A stretch of DNA of 30,774 bases from Spongospora subterranea (lineage: Eukaryota; Endomyxa; Phytomyxea; Plasmodiophorida; Plasmodiophoridae): NCBI GenBank assembly GCA_900404475.1, contig OUQQ01000195.1, forward strand, positions 1-30,774, in the 5' to 3' direction. A model generated the notes under the pieces. The model had not been told where the DNA came from, did no database searches, and saw only the letters and a list, made by a program, of their open reading frames with translations. Position 1 is the first letter of the stretch. Each line of letters begins with the position of its first letter. Position numbers and translations under genes: made by a program. Shown here piece by piece: positions 9,446 through 19,274 of this stretch.

Positions 9446-9463
9446 TACCGTCTTCCCCCGAAT
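9446..9463. repeat. Solo copy of the TIR of the 2215-2507 element
   Basis: TACCGTCTTCCCCCGAAT is identical over 18 bases to the left end of the palindrome-rich element at 2215. No partner end was found nearby. The match stops exactly where the inverted pol arm begins at 9464. Confidence 0.75.
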
Positions 9464-9818
9464 GAACTCTCAGCAAAGTCAGGGCGACGTGACAATGCAT
9501 CTGGCTTTTGAGTAAGGGACCCTGGCCGATGGCGGATGACAAAATCAAAATCTGACAGAAATTAATGACCATCGCGCTTGGTGACGATTCAACAGCTTTG
9601 ACGTCATGAACCACATGGTCGCTGAATACCAGTATTGGAGAAGTAGCACCATCCAGATAGTGGCGCCAGGTTTGGAAGAAGTGACAATTGAAAACAATTC
9701 CTTGTCGTAAATCTCATAATTTAGCTCAGCAGGAGTGAATTTACGGGAGTAGTAAGCTACAGGATGTAGGCCATCTGAGTGTTGTTGAGACAATATAGCG
9801 CCCCGAGCAAAATCAGAT
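9464..9818 (-). repeat. Left 355-bp arm of a large inverted repeat (RNase H sequence)
   Basis: Reverse complement of 10613-10967, with both arms equal in length (355 bp) and only scattered substitutions. Read on the minus strand it encodes the RNase H blocks [35 protein letters not shown] and RHQARWSL, with frame breaks relative to the right arm. The two arms flank 794 bp of RT sequence, so a transcript crossing the locus could fold into a long hairpin. Confidence 0.9.
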
Positions 9819-9837
9819 CCATCATCTTCTTCTTGCA

Positions 9838-11121
9838 GTTCGCCGGAAATGTTTTCGAGAAGAAGGACAAGTCTCTTCGATGTGTTGATTATCGGCAAAT
9901 CAATTCCATTACTATCAAGAATCGGTACCCACTTCCGCCCTAGCGTTATGTCAGGCAGAGTGTTTTCCAAAATCGCCCTTCGAAGTGCATACAATCTCGT
10001 TCGCATCAGAGAAGGCGACGAGTGGAAAACCGCATTCAGGACGAAATTCGGCTTGTTTGAGTACCTGGTGATGCCTTTTGGTTTAGCCAATGCACCTGCT
10101 TGTTTCCAACGATTTATGAATGACATTCTACATGATTGCATTGATCGATTCGTTGTTGTGTACTTAGACGACATCTTGATATTTTCCCCCAACATCGACG
10201 AACATGTTCAACATGTTCAAACGGTTCTCCGGATTCTTCGCAAGCACAACCTGTTTGCCAAACTTAGTAAATGTGATTTTCACGTTACTGAGATTGATTT
10301 TCTGGGGTTCCGCTTGTCATCTGGCGGGTTATTGATGGATCCAGAGCGTATATCTGCCATCCTGTCGTGGCCAGTTCCTCAGTCAGTCAAGGAACTTCAG
10401 TCGTTCTTGGGGTTCGCAAATTTCTACCGCGCTTTTATCCAAAATTATTCTCGCATTACTCATCCTTTATTCTCATTAACGAGGAAGAGCGTTCCGTATG
10501 AGTGGAATTCCAGTACCGAAACGTCATTTCAATCTTTAAAATCTGCTTTCGTCTCGGCGCCAGTTCTACGCCATTTTGATCTTAAGTTGAATATTGTAGT
10601 CGAAGCCGATGCATCTGATTTTGCTCTGGGCGCTATATTGTCTCAACAGCACTCAGATGGCTTACATCCTGTAGCTTACTACTCCCGTAAATTCACTCCT
10701 GCTGAGTTAAATTATGAGATTTACGACAAGGAATTGTTGTCAATTGTCACTTCCTTTCAAACCTGGCGCCACTATCTGGATGGTGCTACTTCTCAAATAC
10801 TGGTATTGAGCGACCATGTGGTTTATGACGTCAAAGCTGTTGAATCGTCGCCAAGCGCGATGGTCATTATTTCTGTCAGAATTTGATTTTGTCATTCGCC
10901 ATCGGCCAGGGTCCCTTTCTCAAAAGCCAGATGCATTGTCACGTCGCCCTGACTTTGCTGAGAGTTCCGATCGCAATCTTCAACAACCCGTATTGCCAAA
11001 TTCGCGCTTCGTCAATGCGATGACTCTGTGCCCATTGGAACCTGAGCGCGTCGACGCAAAACAAAGCAATTACAAATGGATCTTTACGTTGACGCTGCTA
11101 ATTTGGTCTTGCCAGGTGTGA
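9838..11121 (+). pseudogene. Second Ty3/gypsy pol fragment (RT-RNase H)
   Basis: The RT starts inside the protein ([20 protein letters not shown], about 9864-9920). It then changes frame and runs open to 10886: FSKIALRSAYNL, KTAFRTKFGLFEYLVMPFG, FVVVYLDDILIFSP, FLGFRLSS and KELQSFLGFANFYRAFI. RNase H follows with VEADASDFALGAILSQQ and KFTPAELNYEIYDKELLSIV. A last frame change leads to [20 protein letters not shown] and a linker with [15 protein letters not shown], ending near 11121. The YxDD box is intact, but the N-terminal RT part, integrase, Gag and LTRs are missing. It is a different family from the 467-4623 element: RT residues and codon choice differ throughout. Confidence 0.88.
10613..10967 (+). 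repeat. Right 355-bp arm of the large inverted repeat
   Basis: The sense copy of the RNase H segment within the second Ty3 pol. Its reverse complement lies at 9464-9818. The arm begins at ATCTGATTTTG and ends at GAGAGTTC. Confidence 0.9.
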
Positions 11122-11624
11122 GGTCGAAGTGTGGTCAAAATAGGTGTTAGTGAATACAATCCGATTACAGCTGACGATCAGCAGAATAAAAAAACGTAGA
11201 GGATACGGTGAACAGCAGTGCAAATTCGATGAAATACTTCAGATAGATCATCGTTCATGAGTCTCCAAAGACGACCCGACGAGAAGAAGCACTTTCAACG
11301 GATAATGACAAGGAGACTACAGTGAAGAGGATTGAAAAGGACGCGAGAGAAAAATAATGGGCAAGAAACATCGATGGAGAACTCCACGTTCTGATGTGAA
11401 CTCACCTCGTTGAAGAATTCAGACACCCTGAACTAAACAAAAAAACTACTGGTTTGTGATGATGAGACCTCACCTGACAATATGGTGTTTTGGTTGGAAA
11501 AATTCAACTGGTGATTGGTACAGGACTTTGAACGTACTTGATGATAGACTGGAACGTCAAAACAGAGTCGTCATCGTTTTGCTCGGTAGAGTGCACCAGA
11601 ATTCTGTACTCCAAGTTCGCACCG

Positions 11625-11674
11625 AATTTCCGCCCGTAATTTGTGGAAAAATTTCCGCCCGTAATTTGTGGAAA
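11625..11674. repeat. Perfect 25-bp tandem duplication
   Basis: Two identical units (11625-11649 and 11650-11674), each starting AATTTCCGCCCG. The corresponding place in duplication copy 2 (near 14680) has a single diverged unit, so the doubling is recent. Confidence 0.95.
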
Positions 11675-11930
11675 GTCTGAATCCCGCTATTTGAAAAAGA
11701 AGAGAATCCATGATCATGGGGCCAAATTGAGCTCAATAATTGTTCAATGACACCGCTAGAACACAATTCATCAAACTTGTTCTTTACTGGTTACCACAGT
11801 AGGTGTCGTGTGTGAGTCTATTTCTATATCTAAGGCCAAAATCGCATTTGGACATGTAAACCCATTAAAACTGTCCTGATCCATAGCTACTCAAACCGAG
11901 CATCGTCCGCAACACCGCTATCATCGACAA

Positions 11931-11939
11931 TATATAAAG
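11931..11939 (+). promoter_or_regulatory. TATA box upstream of the deacetylase gene
   Basis: TATATAAAG lies about 350 bp before the ATG at 12286, just after a block conserved in the duplicate copy. The duplicate has lost the TATA sequence (CTATTCTGAAATACTG). The long distance to the ATG would need a long leader or a leader intron, so this is a candidate only. Confidence 0.45.
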
Positions 11940-12285
11940 GGGTTGCAAAGGATTGGCGCCGCCAGGCTTTGGCCTGGAGCGATTCCAGCTACGCCTGTCC
12001 AAAGGCGAACCCCAGACCAGAATCTTTCGTCAGAGCCAGTTGGTGTATTCAAAGATATATCCTGCTGGTGTGAACCAGGAACCCAAGAACAACACGCTGC
12101 ACCGACTACATATCTGCCAACTCCCTGGACTTATTGCCACCCGGTCACCAGCTCAACAGCCGATATCGCCATACTGTAGCCACCGTCGGTCTCCGTCTTC
12201 AACTTGGTTTTGCAGATTCTGTTCCAAATATCTCTTTCGACCTGCTTGAGGGCTTTGAACTCTACCAAAGCATCATTGTTCTAAC

Positions 12286-13475
12286 ATGGCGACATCGTTC
12301 GTATGTTTATGGTTATTTGTGTTCGCTATTGAGTTTGTACTAGGTGCAGACACCAGGGCGTTCTCGTCGTGTGGTGACGGGAACCGGGTCGTGGCGTTAA
12401 CTCTCGACGACGGTCCCGATCTCCTATACGATGATACCGTTCTGGCCGAACTAAAAGCAGCTGGAGTCCCTGCAACGTTCTTCACGGCACCAGGAGCCCG
12501 AGGTTACGACGATGACCAAATGTGCAGCATGGCGTACAGAATAATGAGCGAAGGGCATCAAGTGGAACTGCACACCATGACTCATGGACATCTGCCGTTG
12601 ATGGCGACAGATGCGATTGATGCCGAGATGCGGACCTCGATAGAATGGGTCCAGAGATGCACCAAATACGAACATGAACCTCGGTATTTCCGCCCTCCTT
12701 TTGGAGAACTCCTTCCAGAGCAGTTACAGCACATAACCGACGAATTCGGTGAGTTTGTTCACATATTAGTGACTAGAACAATATTTGGTGATATCGCACT
12801 GTATATCTGGCTTGTTTCTTCGTTTGGGTTCAGCTTCAATCTCAATAACTCTAACATTGGTGCACTTCAAAACAAATTATGTTTATGTTTTGATGGTGTC
12901 CAACGTATTTAAAGGATGAATTTTTTGCTGATCACACAGGAATCGCTATTTAGTGAAATTGTTCAACGGTTTAGCTAACTTTCTCACTTATATTGTGAAA
13001 TTGAATCATTATACATTCAAACGTGTGTTCAGGGCTAATCATATCAATGTGGAATGTGGAGAGTGACGATACCGATGACGAGGCAAACCTCGACCCAAAA
13101 GTAACCCCTCAATGATTTAATCGCCATGATATTGCCCCACAAATGCTCAACTGTCTGGTGTCCACAGGTCGTTGCCGATCGTGTCATCCAACGCTTCATA
13201 AAAAACGTTGGCGTGGGCAACTCGGCCGTTATTCTCATGCACGACTATTACGCCGGCATGCGATCAAGTAACATCATCACTTGGTCACTGCAATCACAGT
13301 CATGATCTGACTGTGGCGTCATTCTGTTACAGCTGTCCTAACCCAGGTCATTAATTACTTCAAGGAGAATGACTACAAGTTCGTTACTATCAATGAGTGT
13401 TATTCGATGTGTAACACACCAATCTGTAAAGGATCTGGAGGCCCAACCCAATATCCAAACGTATATGTCCCGTGA
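12286..13475 (+). CDS. Secreted polysaccharide (chitin) deacetylase, four exons
   Basis: Proposed exons are 12286-12748, 13033-13100, 13168-13267 and 13333-13475, with GT-AG introns of 284, 67 and 65 nt and consistent phases, giving 257 residues. A signal peptide (LWLFVFAIEFVLG, residues 8-20) precedes a complete NodB-type carbohydrate esterase 4 domain. Its motifs are TLDDGPD (39-45, metal-binding and catalytic Asp), HTMTH (H96 and H100), RYFRPPFGE (133-141), SMWNVESDD (159-167, the position of the DxxDW motif) and VILMHD (198-203). The C-terminal FVTINECYSM is typical of fungal members. The family removes N-acetyl groups from chitin or chito-oligomers, at the cell wall or outside the cell. 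Exon 2 is the least certain, since its donor was chosen because unspliced reading meets a stop at once. All catalytic motifs present, so likely functional. Confidence 0.85.
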
Positions 13476-14133
13476 TCACTTGTCACCGCCAATCCAGTTG
13501 GCCACCAATCCAATCATAGAATAAATAATGCTCAGGCCACTGCTCTTGCAAACGGTTTTGTATTGATACCAATCGCTTGATTTTCCAAGCTGGAAGACCA
13601 AAACAAGAACACGCAAACTGAGGTCAAACATTGATTGAACCGCTCCAGTTATCTTGTGAAGTCCTGTCACCACAAATTCCTTTGTTTTCGGAACTACTCC
13701 TATATCCTTTCCCCCGGGGAGTTCGTAATCGAGTTGCTGCCATCGAATCCGTATTGCATCCTTTGCAAGCCTCGGAATCAGCTCCATATCTTCCTGCCAA
13801 AGCGAACTGCATATTCGCGTCCCATTGTTCCGGAAAATCCTGAACCTTGATCTGGAAGTCATTCTGACTCTTTGTGATCCAAACACAGCGATAGGTGTGA
13901 TAACAAATCAGGACTGAAACAAAAACCGCAATTGCTTCTTCAACACGATGAGCATCAATTGGTTGCTCTGAGCGAGGATCCTGACGTGCAAGTTTCATGG
14001 CGTACGATGTACAGGTAAGATGGGTGCCGCATTGGGCCACACTCGCAAAAGAAACCTCGGGTAAACCCAGGATGCTGTTCCACAGACGATGCTGCGGATA
14101 TGAGCGTTGCCGCTGTTGATATTGATTTTGCAC
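13476..14133 (-). CDS. Unrecognised minus-strand gene, possibly spliced or frameshifted
   Basis: Convergent with the deacetylase. The upstream frame (14133-13624) carries a hydrophobic stretch, AIAVFVSVLICYHTYRCVWI, followed by KSQNDFQIKVQDFPEQWD. The overlapping downstream frame (13886-13476) gives MELIPRLAKDAIRIRWQQLD, then KEFVVTGLHKITGAVQSMFD and a hydrophobic tail. Both frames look protein-like, so a frameshift or a small intron is likely where they overlap (13624-13886). No true ATG was confirmed; the frame of the longer piece starts at GTG. The same sequence recurs, more decayed, at 16105-16600, so it belongs to the duplicated unit. Possibly a single-pass membrane or secreted protein; function unknown. 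Confidence 0.4.
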
Positions 14134-15236
14134 CTTCTAGGTTTCCCAACGAATGTGGTCCAATGCAACACACATCTTGCCTGGGAAAGTTTTGGCTGCA
14201 TAGGGCGATCAGTGAACATGCAAATTACAGCAGATGGTCAGCACAGACGGTTCGTTGAACACAGAATCAAGCAGAGCGGATTCGATCAAAATACTTCAGC
14301 TATATGAAATTTACAACAAGACAGCACACCCAATTGACAAAAAACACGCGAGAGGAGAGATATTTGGCAGAACACCGAATGGAAACTCCACATTGTTTTA
14401 CCAAAAGTACCTCGTTGAACAATTCAGGTACCCTCGATAATGCAAGAAACAACTGGTTTGTGATGGTCTCTCCTGACATGACAATATGGCGTTCCAAAAG
14501 AGATTTCCCCTAGCGAGGATTATGGGGCTACAGACCTGGTGAACGCCATTTAGGACACAATGAGAACAGAGAAAGCAGAGTCGTCACAAGGTTACTCCAG
14601 TGAAGAGACTTGAATCACTTGAACCATAATTTTTTTGATACATTTTGTATATTAAAAACAGCAACAGCGTTGATGCCGAATTTACGCCCGGACGGTTCTC
14701 AGATATCGACATCCCGTTGTTTGAAGAGGCTGCTGATTGATATTATTCTGGGGAGTTGATTTCAGGGAATATTGAATGGCACCGCGAGAACACTAATCAT
14801 CAAAGTTTCACTTCACTGATCTACTTGGACTTTCCTTGTCCAATATCGAAATCTAACGCTAAAATCGCATTGTATCATATTGTACAATCACTGAAATGAT
14901 CCCGATCCCTATAGCTGAAACTGATCATCGCTCGCAACACCTCTATTCTGAAATACTGAAACGCGGCCCGCCTTCAGAATTGCTGTTGTTGAGCGCGGGC
15001 TTCAGCCAATTCAGCGATGTCTGCCCGTAGTCGAATCCAAGCGGCTGCCTCTTCATTGGAATACAAAGCCAGAATTATTTGTTTGTAGAGTTCAGAAACA
15101 ACAAAGCACCGAGTGAATATCTGCCAATGCCCTGGACTTGTTGACAATCTCAAATGCCTATACCGCCAAAAATGGAGGCAGCGTCGGCCTCCGTCTTTAC
15201 CTTCTTTAAACTCTATTAGAGCTTCATTGTTCTATC

Positions 15237-16060
15237 ATGGTGACATCGATCGTATGTTTATGGTTGTTTGTTTTCGCCATTGAGTTTGTAAAAGGTGCAG
15301 ACATCAAAGCGACACCGATGTGTGGTGACTGGAACAGTGCAGCATGGCGTACAGATTAAAGAGCGAAGGGCATCAAGTGGAACTGCAGCACCATTAATCA
15401 TGGACATCTGCCAGAATTTTCGAGAGAGATGCGAATTTTGATAGAATGGATCCAGAGATGCACCAAGTACCAACCTAGGTATTCCGCCCTCCTTATGGAG
15501 AACTCCTCCCAAGGCAGGCCCAGCACATAACCAACGAATTCGTTGAGCTTCTTCACATTAATCTTTTTAGCCTAGAGGTTCTTTGGATATCGCACGATCT
15601 TCGTTGACGGTCGTTTTTTCTTCGAGTGTTTCGGTCCTGTTGTAAAGGGGGTTTGATTGTTGACCACACAGGAGCCTCGTTTTTGTGATTTCTTTACTTG
15701 TTTCGTTCATTTAGCCATTTCTATTGTTAGTTGATATTTTTTTCAAAAATAGTCAGAACACTGTGAAATGCGGAGAGTAACGATGCCAATGACAGCGAGG
15801 AAGGCAAAGGAAGACCCCAGCTTAACTCAGCGCTGATGTTCGCAATGATATTGCCCGAGTTTTCATTCACTTCCACAGTTCAATTGGCGAACGCGTCAAG
15901 AGATCATTCAAAGATAACGTTGGCCTGGGCAACCCCGCCGTTGTTGTCATGCACGACTGATACGCCGGCCTGCGACCAAGTAACACAAACACAATTTCAC
16001 TGCGATCACAATCCCTTTCTGATTGTGGCGCCATCCTGTTACAGCTGTCATAACGCAAGT
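15237..16060 (+). pseudogene. Deacetylase pseudogene (duplicate of 12286-13475)
   Basis: It starts with ATG and a near-identical signal peptide (MVTSIVCLWLFVFAIEFVKG). After CGDWN the sequence jumps directly to the part encoding the segment before the histidine motif, so about 150 bp including the TLDDGP motif are deleted, and a stop follows. Later remnants are recognisable: CCGCCCTCCTTATGGAG (RPPYG region, about 15484), a counterpart of the WNVES exon at 15768-15800, and DNVGLGNPAVVVMHD (about 15918-15960) ending in a TGA. Not functional. Confidence 0.9.
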
Positions 16061-16104
16061 GATCAATCACTTCAGTCCAACATAGAATAAACTTTGCTCT
16101 CGCC

Positions 16105-16600
16105 AATTCTCCTGGGTACGGTTCCAAAACAAATCAAAGACGATTTCCAGAAATGAAGAATCATTAGGCAAAATCGCCATTTCACTGGGTTTTTCATTTT
16201 CAAATCACCACAGAGAAGACAGCACGAACTTTTCCAGTTAACCGTGTGGATAAACCTCTCACAATACTGTCAACTACACATCCCTTTGTTTCTGATCCGC
16301 CAGACGACATAAATATATCAGCAATCCATGGTTTCGCTTCATCCGCGATGAAGCTCGTCCTATCTGCGACTGTAATTGTTGCAGGCGACCCCGAACATGC
16401 GTCGTGGATTACCATTCTCTGACTCAGTCAATCCAGAGTCAACAGTATGTTCATTCATGAGCCCAATTATCCACAAATCATCAAAGCGCGAACCGACCTG
16501 GTCCTTTTGTACCTAGCATTGGAAGTCATTCTGACAGCTCTTCTTGACACAAACCAGCAATAGCGCCCATAACCATTGAAAACAGAATGCAAAGCTGTTA
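16105..16600 (-). pseudogene. Decayed copy of the 13476-14133 minus-strand gene
   Basis: Nucleotide blocks match copy 1: TTTATTCTATG near 16082 against the equivalent near 13513, and GGAAGTCATTCTGAC near 16521 against 13853. One open stretch (16415-16200) encodes ETKGCVVDSIVRGL. Stops and frame changes elsewhere. The alignment becomes unreliable beyond 16600. Confidence 0.5.
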
Positions 16601-16637
16601 TTGGTATTGGATGCTTTACCGTTTTATCACAACCTAA

Positions 16638-17183
16638 TTACATTGAACTTGACCCATTACGACATTCAGTAAACTTTTGAAATTTTGTGAACTTTTCTTC
16701 AAATTGACCTTGTTGGCCTGAAACGTTCTCAGCAATCACATGTATTTTGGAAATGACCTCCTTCAAGGAATTGAGGTAGGCCAAAAAAAGATGTTCAGGT
16801 TGTTGACAGCATGAGTGGCCGATTTCAGGAAATTTCTGAAATGCACCTGAGAGAGGATTAAACAACGAATTTGATACTGAGAAAACACTACGACATAAAG
16901 TAGCTGAATGTTTGCGAAGGGGATGGTCTGCAAAGTTTAGTGATAAACTGTTGCATTTGCTTTTGTAGTTGAAAATCTCTGGAGACGGAAACTTGGTCCT
17001 GATCCAGCGGCATCGGTCATCAACCAAAGCGAGTTTTTGCACGAATTTACTTCCCAGTTGGAGAGATATGGCTTTGTGTACGAAACTTATAACAGCCGTT
17101 GGGCTATCCGGATCTAAGTTGTACCAAAATCTGGACGCAAAATGAATATCCCTTACTGTGTGTGGATTTAAGAGGTGAATGGT
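16638..17183 (-). CDS. Unrecognised open frame, probable exon
   Basis: The minus strand is open from 17183 to the stop at 16638 (about 180 codons). It begins just after an in-frame TAG that also reads as a possible splice acceptor (TTGACCTAG). The sequence looks like real protein: NPHTVRDIHFASRFWYNLD, then LVDDRCRWIRTKFPSPEIFN, then LAYLNSLKEVISKIHVIAEN and a charged end EEKFTKFQKFTECRN. No ATG start is visible and no domain is recognised. It lies on the same strand as, and downstream of, the gene at 17424-18652 and could be its continuation or a neighbour. Confidence 0.4.
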   Translation of the reverse strand, partial: TIHLLNPHTVRDIHFASRFWYNLDPDSPTAVISFVHKAISLQLGSKFVQKLALVDDRCRWIRTKFPSPEIFNYKSKCNSLSLNFADHPLRKHSATLCRSVFSVSNSLFNPLSGAFQKFPEIGHSCCQQPEHLFLAYLNSLKEVISKIHVIAENVSGQQGQFEEKFTKFQKFTECRNGSSSM

Positions 17184-17423
17184 CTAGGTCAACCTACTGC
17201 AGTGCCAATGCCGTTTTTAGAATCCATTACTCCGGATTTAACAGAATCAAAATATTGGTTTCTTTATGCTTTCAAAAATTTTGAACAATGCCCTAGGCGG
17301 AGCAATGTCAAGAAAGTGTTCTGAGTTCATGACAGGGTTTTGGTGTATTCACACCGAGACGATCAATTCAGGGCGCTTTTACATTCTGCAACTCTATAAA
17401 TTTTTGTTAATCTATTGAATCAT

Positions 17424-18652
17424 TCATTGATAATTTGGTTTGATTTTCGTTTGGGGCATGCAGGCTTTGAAGATGGCTGGTACAACAGATTTGTACTGCT
17501 TGTGGAATATCGCATGATCCTCACGAATTGGAAAGCTTGATGCGAACAGCTGAAAGGTTGTACCCCAGAAGTCAACTAAGTTCTTGTCCTGAAGGAATCG
17601 GATAATATTCCTTTAGCCGTAACGCGATTTTCTTCCAGAATAACATCGACAACTGCTCTACGTCTTTGGTTATCAATTGCCTGACGAACCTTTAAAGGTG
17701 TTCATGCTGCAACCTAAAGTTCTTACCTGAAAGGGAATTAATCTGCCGTCGAGTGTTCTGCGGATTTCTCGCACAAACTCATCGAAAATATCAAGGGTAG
17801 GGAGTCTGGACTTTTAATTTGGTTGATGCCTTTATATCGAATCCCGCCCATCATTGATCGAATCGACGAGTGTGTGCAGGAAATCCAGTGCGTTGGGAAG
17901 ACATGTACATTCATTGCATTCCAGATGGCGGAGACATCCGCCAAGCTGCTCCATCTGCTGAACGCACGAGATGAAAATAGAGACGAGTTCCTGATGCTTA
18001 AGCGGGTAATACTGAAAGTACTAGAAATCAGAGGGAAAGGTGTGGATGGCGGTTCCGTTGGCTGGCGTATGCGCAGCGACACCTCAATCCACTTAAATAC
18101 TGTCTGAGTCACAGTTTCGATTTGTTTCTGCACGATTGCTGTCACCTCGCGGCCTGCTTCTGTGTCCTGTCGCCATACAATCAGATTGTCGTCTGCAGGG
18201 ATTCCAATCAGCGCGACAATATGTGTGGGTTTAGCCAACAATACCTCGTGCAGCAACGCCGGCGTCAACAAGTTGCTAAATTCAAAGTCGTCGTAGGTCC
18301 AGTTCTGTGCCAGCTCTGTCTTCATCACCAGTGATTTGTTCCCATGGCCATTCGAATTTTGGACGTCCGCCTGTTAGACCATGCAGCGCGGTGCTCCTCG
18401 GTCGACCTTGAGTCCTGACTGCTCATCAGACACTGCATGGCCGCCCATCCGCGAACAAATGTCGATAACCAGCCACGGAACTGAAATCCACAAACTAGTA
18501 TTTTTCAGTATTACCTGCTTGAGCATCAGGAGTCGTCTCGTTTTGTGGGCGAAGGGATGCTTGTCTCCCTGGATTTTCGAATTTTTATCGTTTGATATAT
18601 ATTGGGTCTCCCAGTCCGTATCGGGAATCGAATTTGCTGCAAATGGTTCAGC
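17424..18652 (-). CDS. Unrecognised, probably multi-exon gene (family member A)
   Basis: The minus strand is open in one frame from 18652 to about 18060 except for one TAA (18374-18376). It encodes WISVPWLVIDICSRMGGHA, then ELAQNWTYDDFEFSNLLTPA, LLHEVLLAKPTHIVALIGIP and VTAIVQKQIETVTQTVFKWI. A GT-AG jump of about 80 nt in phase would continue into YFQYYPLKHQELVSIFISC and ALDFLHTLVDSINDGRDSI (stop). Further exon-like pieces are TLDIFDEFVREIRRTL (ending at a canonical CAG|GTAAGA donor near 17728) and DKNLVDFWGTTFQLF to a stop at 17424. The gene model is tentative and the TAA may mark a pseudogene. No family recognised. A paralogue lies at 22066-22675. Confidence 0.4.
17763..17885. repeat. Hairpin: 32-bp inverted arms, copy A
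   Basis: Arms 17763-17794 and 17854-17885 are imperfect reverse complements (about three quarters identical), separated by 59 bp. The same structure, better preserved, occurs at 22277-22396. On the minus strand the two arms encode FLHTLVDSIN and FDEFVREI. Confidence 0.7.
17980..18545. repeat. Imperfect inverted repeat (17980-18068 versus 18462-18545)
   Basis: The plus strand at 17980-18068 and the reverse complement of 18462-18545 share CCTGATGCT, AAGC, GGTAATACTGAAA and TTCCGTTGGCTGG-type blocks with a small gap. Translated, they read LMLKRVILK and LMLKQVILK. One family member may thus be partly duplicated in inverse orientation within 0.5 kb. Confidence 0.65.
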
Positions 18653-18890
18653 TCAGTGTCCATTTGCTTATACTGAAATTGTAAAAGCTGGTAATCTCCC
18701 TGCTGCACTCCTTCAAAAGGGTGATTGGTCCGCGACGAAGTGCCCTTACAATTTCGATTAAACTAAAAAAACATTAAGTCATGAGATGGTCACCTTCAGA
18801 AAACCCTTTTGAAAGCTAGCTATCCTAGAGCTATAAATTACTCAAACCTGAAATATAAATTCAGAGATAGGAATTGGATGAAATACCACA

Positions 18891-19274
18891 ATGTCAATGT
18901 CACAGCACATAAAGGTCGCAATCAGTTATTACTCCAAGGAGATCATCGAGGGCAATTCAAATGAAAGGCAAATCGCTAAACACATGCGATACCTCAAAAT
19001 GGCTTCCGAGCACGATCGGCAACTCCAATTAGAGAGATTGCATAATCTTAAAATCTCAAGAAAATCATATTCAAACCAGAATTTTGCTTCTCGACGAAAA
19101 AAATTATTGAAATCGAAATACTCCCAAAAGCTTACGCGAACATATTACAGGGAAATTTCAATCGCTCCAACAACTGCAAATTCCTTATCGGGTGAACAGG
19201 CATTCTTCCTGAATCTACGATCCTTACCTTTCAAAACACCGAGGAGAAGGACGGCGACCGGCGCGGTGGCCTGA
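18891..19274 (+). CDS. Small basic hypothetical protein
   Basis: ATG at 18891 opens a 127-codon frame. It is strongly basic (SRRKKLLKSKYSQKL in the middle, FKTPRRRTATGAVA at the end) and starts MSMSQHIKVAISYYSKEIIE. No signal peptide, membrane segment or known domain. No competing frame of comparable quality on the other strand. It could be a chance frame; codon-level evidence is weak. Confidence 0.3.
   Translation: MSMSQHIKVAISYYSKEIIEGNSNERQIAKHMRYLKMASEHDRQLQLERLHNLKISRKSYSNQNFASRRKKLLKSKYSQKLTRTYYREISIAPTTANSLSGEQAFFLNLRSLPFKTPRRRTATGAVA

Larger units (their letters stand above)
11140..14204. repeat. Segmental duplication, copy 1 (deacetylase intact)
   Basis: Blocks in this interval recur in the same order in 14205-16610. 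Examples are AATACTTCAG near 11190 and 14288, CTGGTTTGTGATG near 11450 and 14452, the region just before the TATA box (CATCG...CGCAACACC near 11900 and 14930), the deacetylase exons, and GGAAGTCATTCTGAC near 13853 and 16521. The two copies are adjacent and in the same orientation, i.e. a tandem duplication of roughly 2.4-3 kb. Boundaries are approximate. Confidence 0.8.
14205..16610. repeat. Segmental duplication, copy 2 (deacetylase broken)
   Basis: Second copy of the unit described at 11140-14204. It carries a deacetylase pseudogene (15237-16060) and a decayed copy of the minus-strand neighbour (16105-16600). It has lost the TATA box and the 25-bp doubling. The part upstream of the pseudogene (14205-15236) holds no gene of its own that I can see. 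Confidence 0.8.

Noticed and set aside
9545..10195. 216-codon minus-strand frame as a separate gene
   Set aside because: Its C-terminal part is the RNase H sequence of the left inverted-repeat arm and its N-terminal part is antisense to the RT. It is a by-product of the inverted repeat.
11943..12249. Upstream frames before the deacetylase as N-terminal coding exons
   Set aside because: They begin at non-ATG codons and show no continuity in the duplicate copy, and the signal peptide at 12286 marks a proper start. More likely leader sequence.
12286..12912. Unspliced 208-codon deacetylase reading to the stop near 12912
   Set aside because: Beyond residue 155 the frame reads intron-like sequence. 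A GTGAGT donor at 12749 and an AG at 13032 restore the remaining family motifs downstream.
17742..18107. Plus-strand frame (AVECSADF-type) conserved between 17742 and 22217 as the coding strand
   Set aside because: Considered because both loci are open on this strand. The minus strand has longer exon-like pieces, a canonical CAG|GTAAGA donor and a conserved C-terminal stop, so I treat the plus frame as a shadow, with some doubt.
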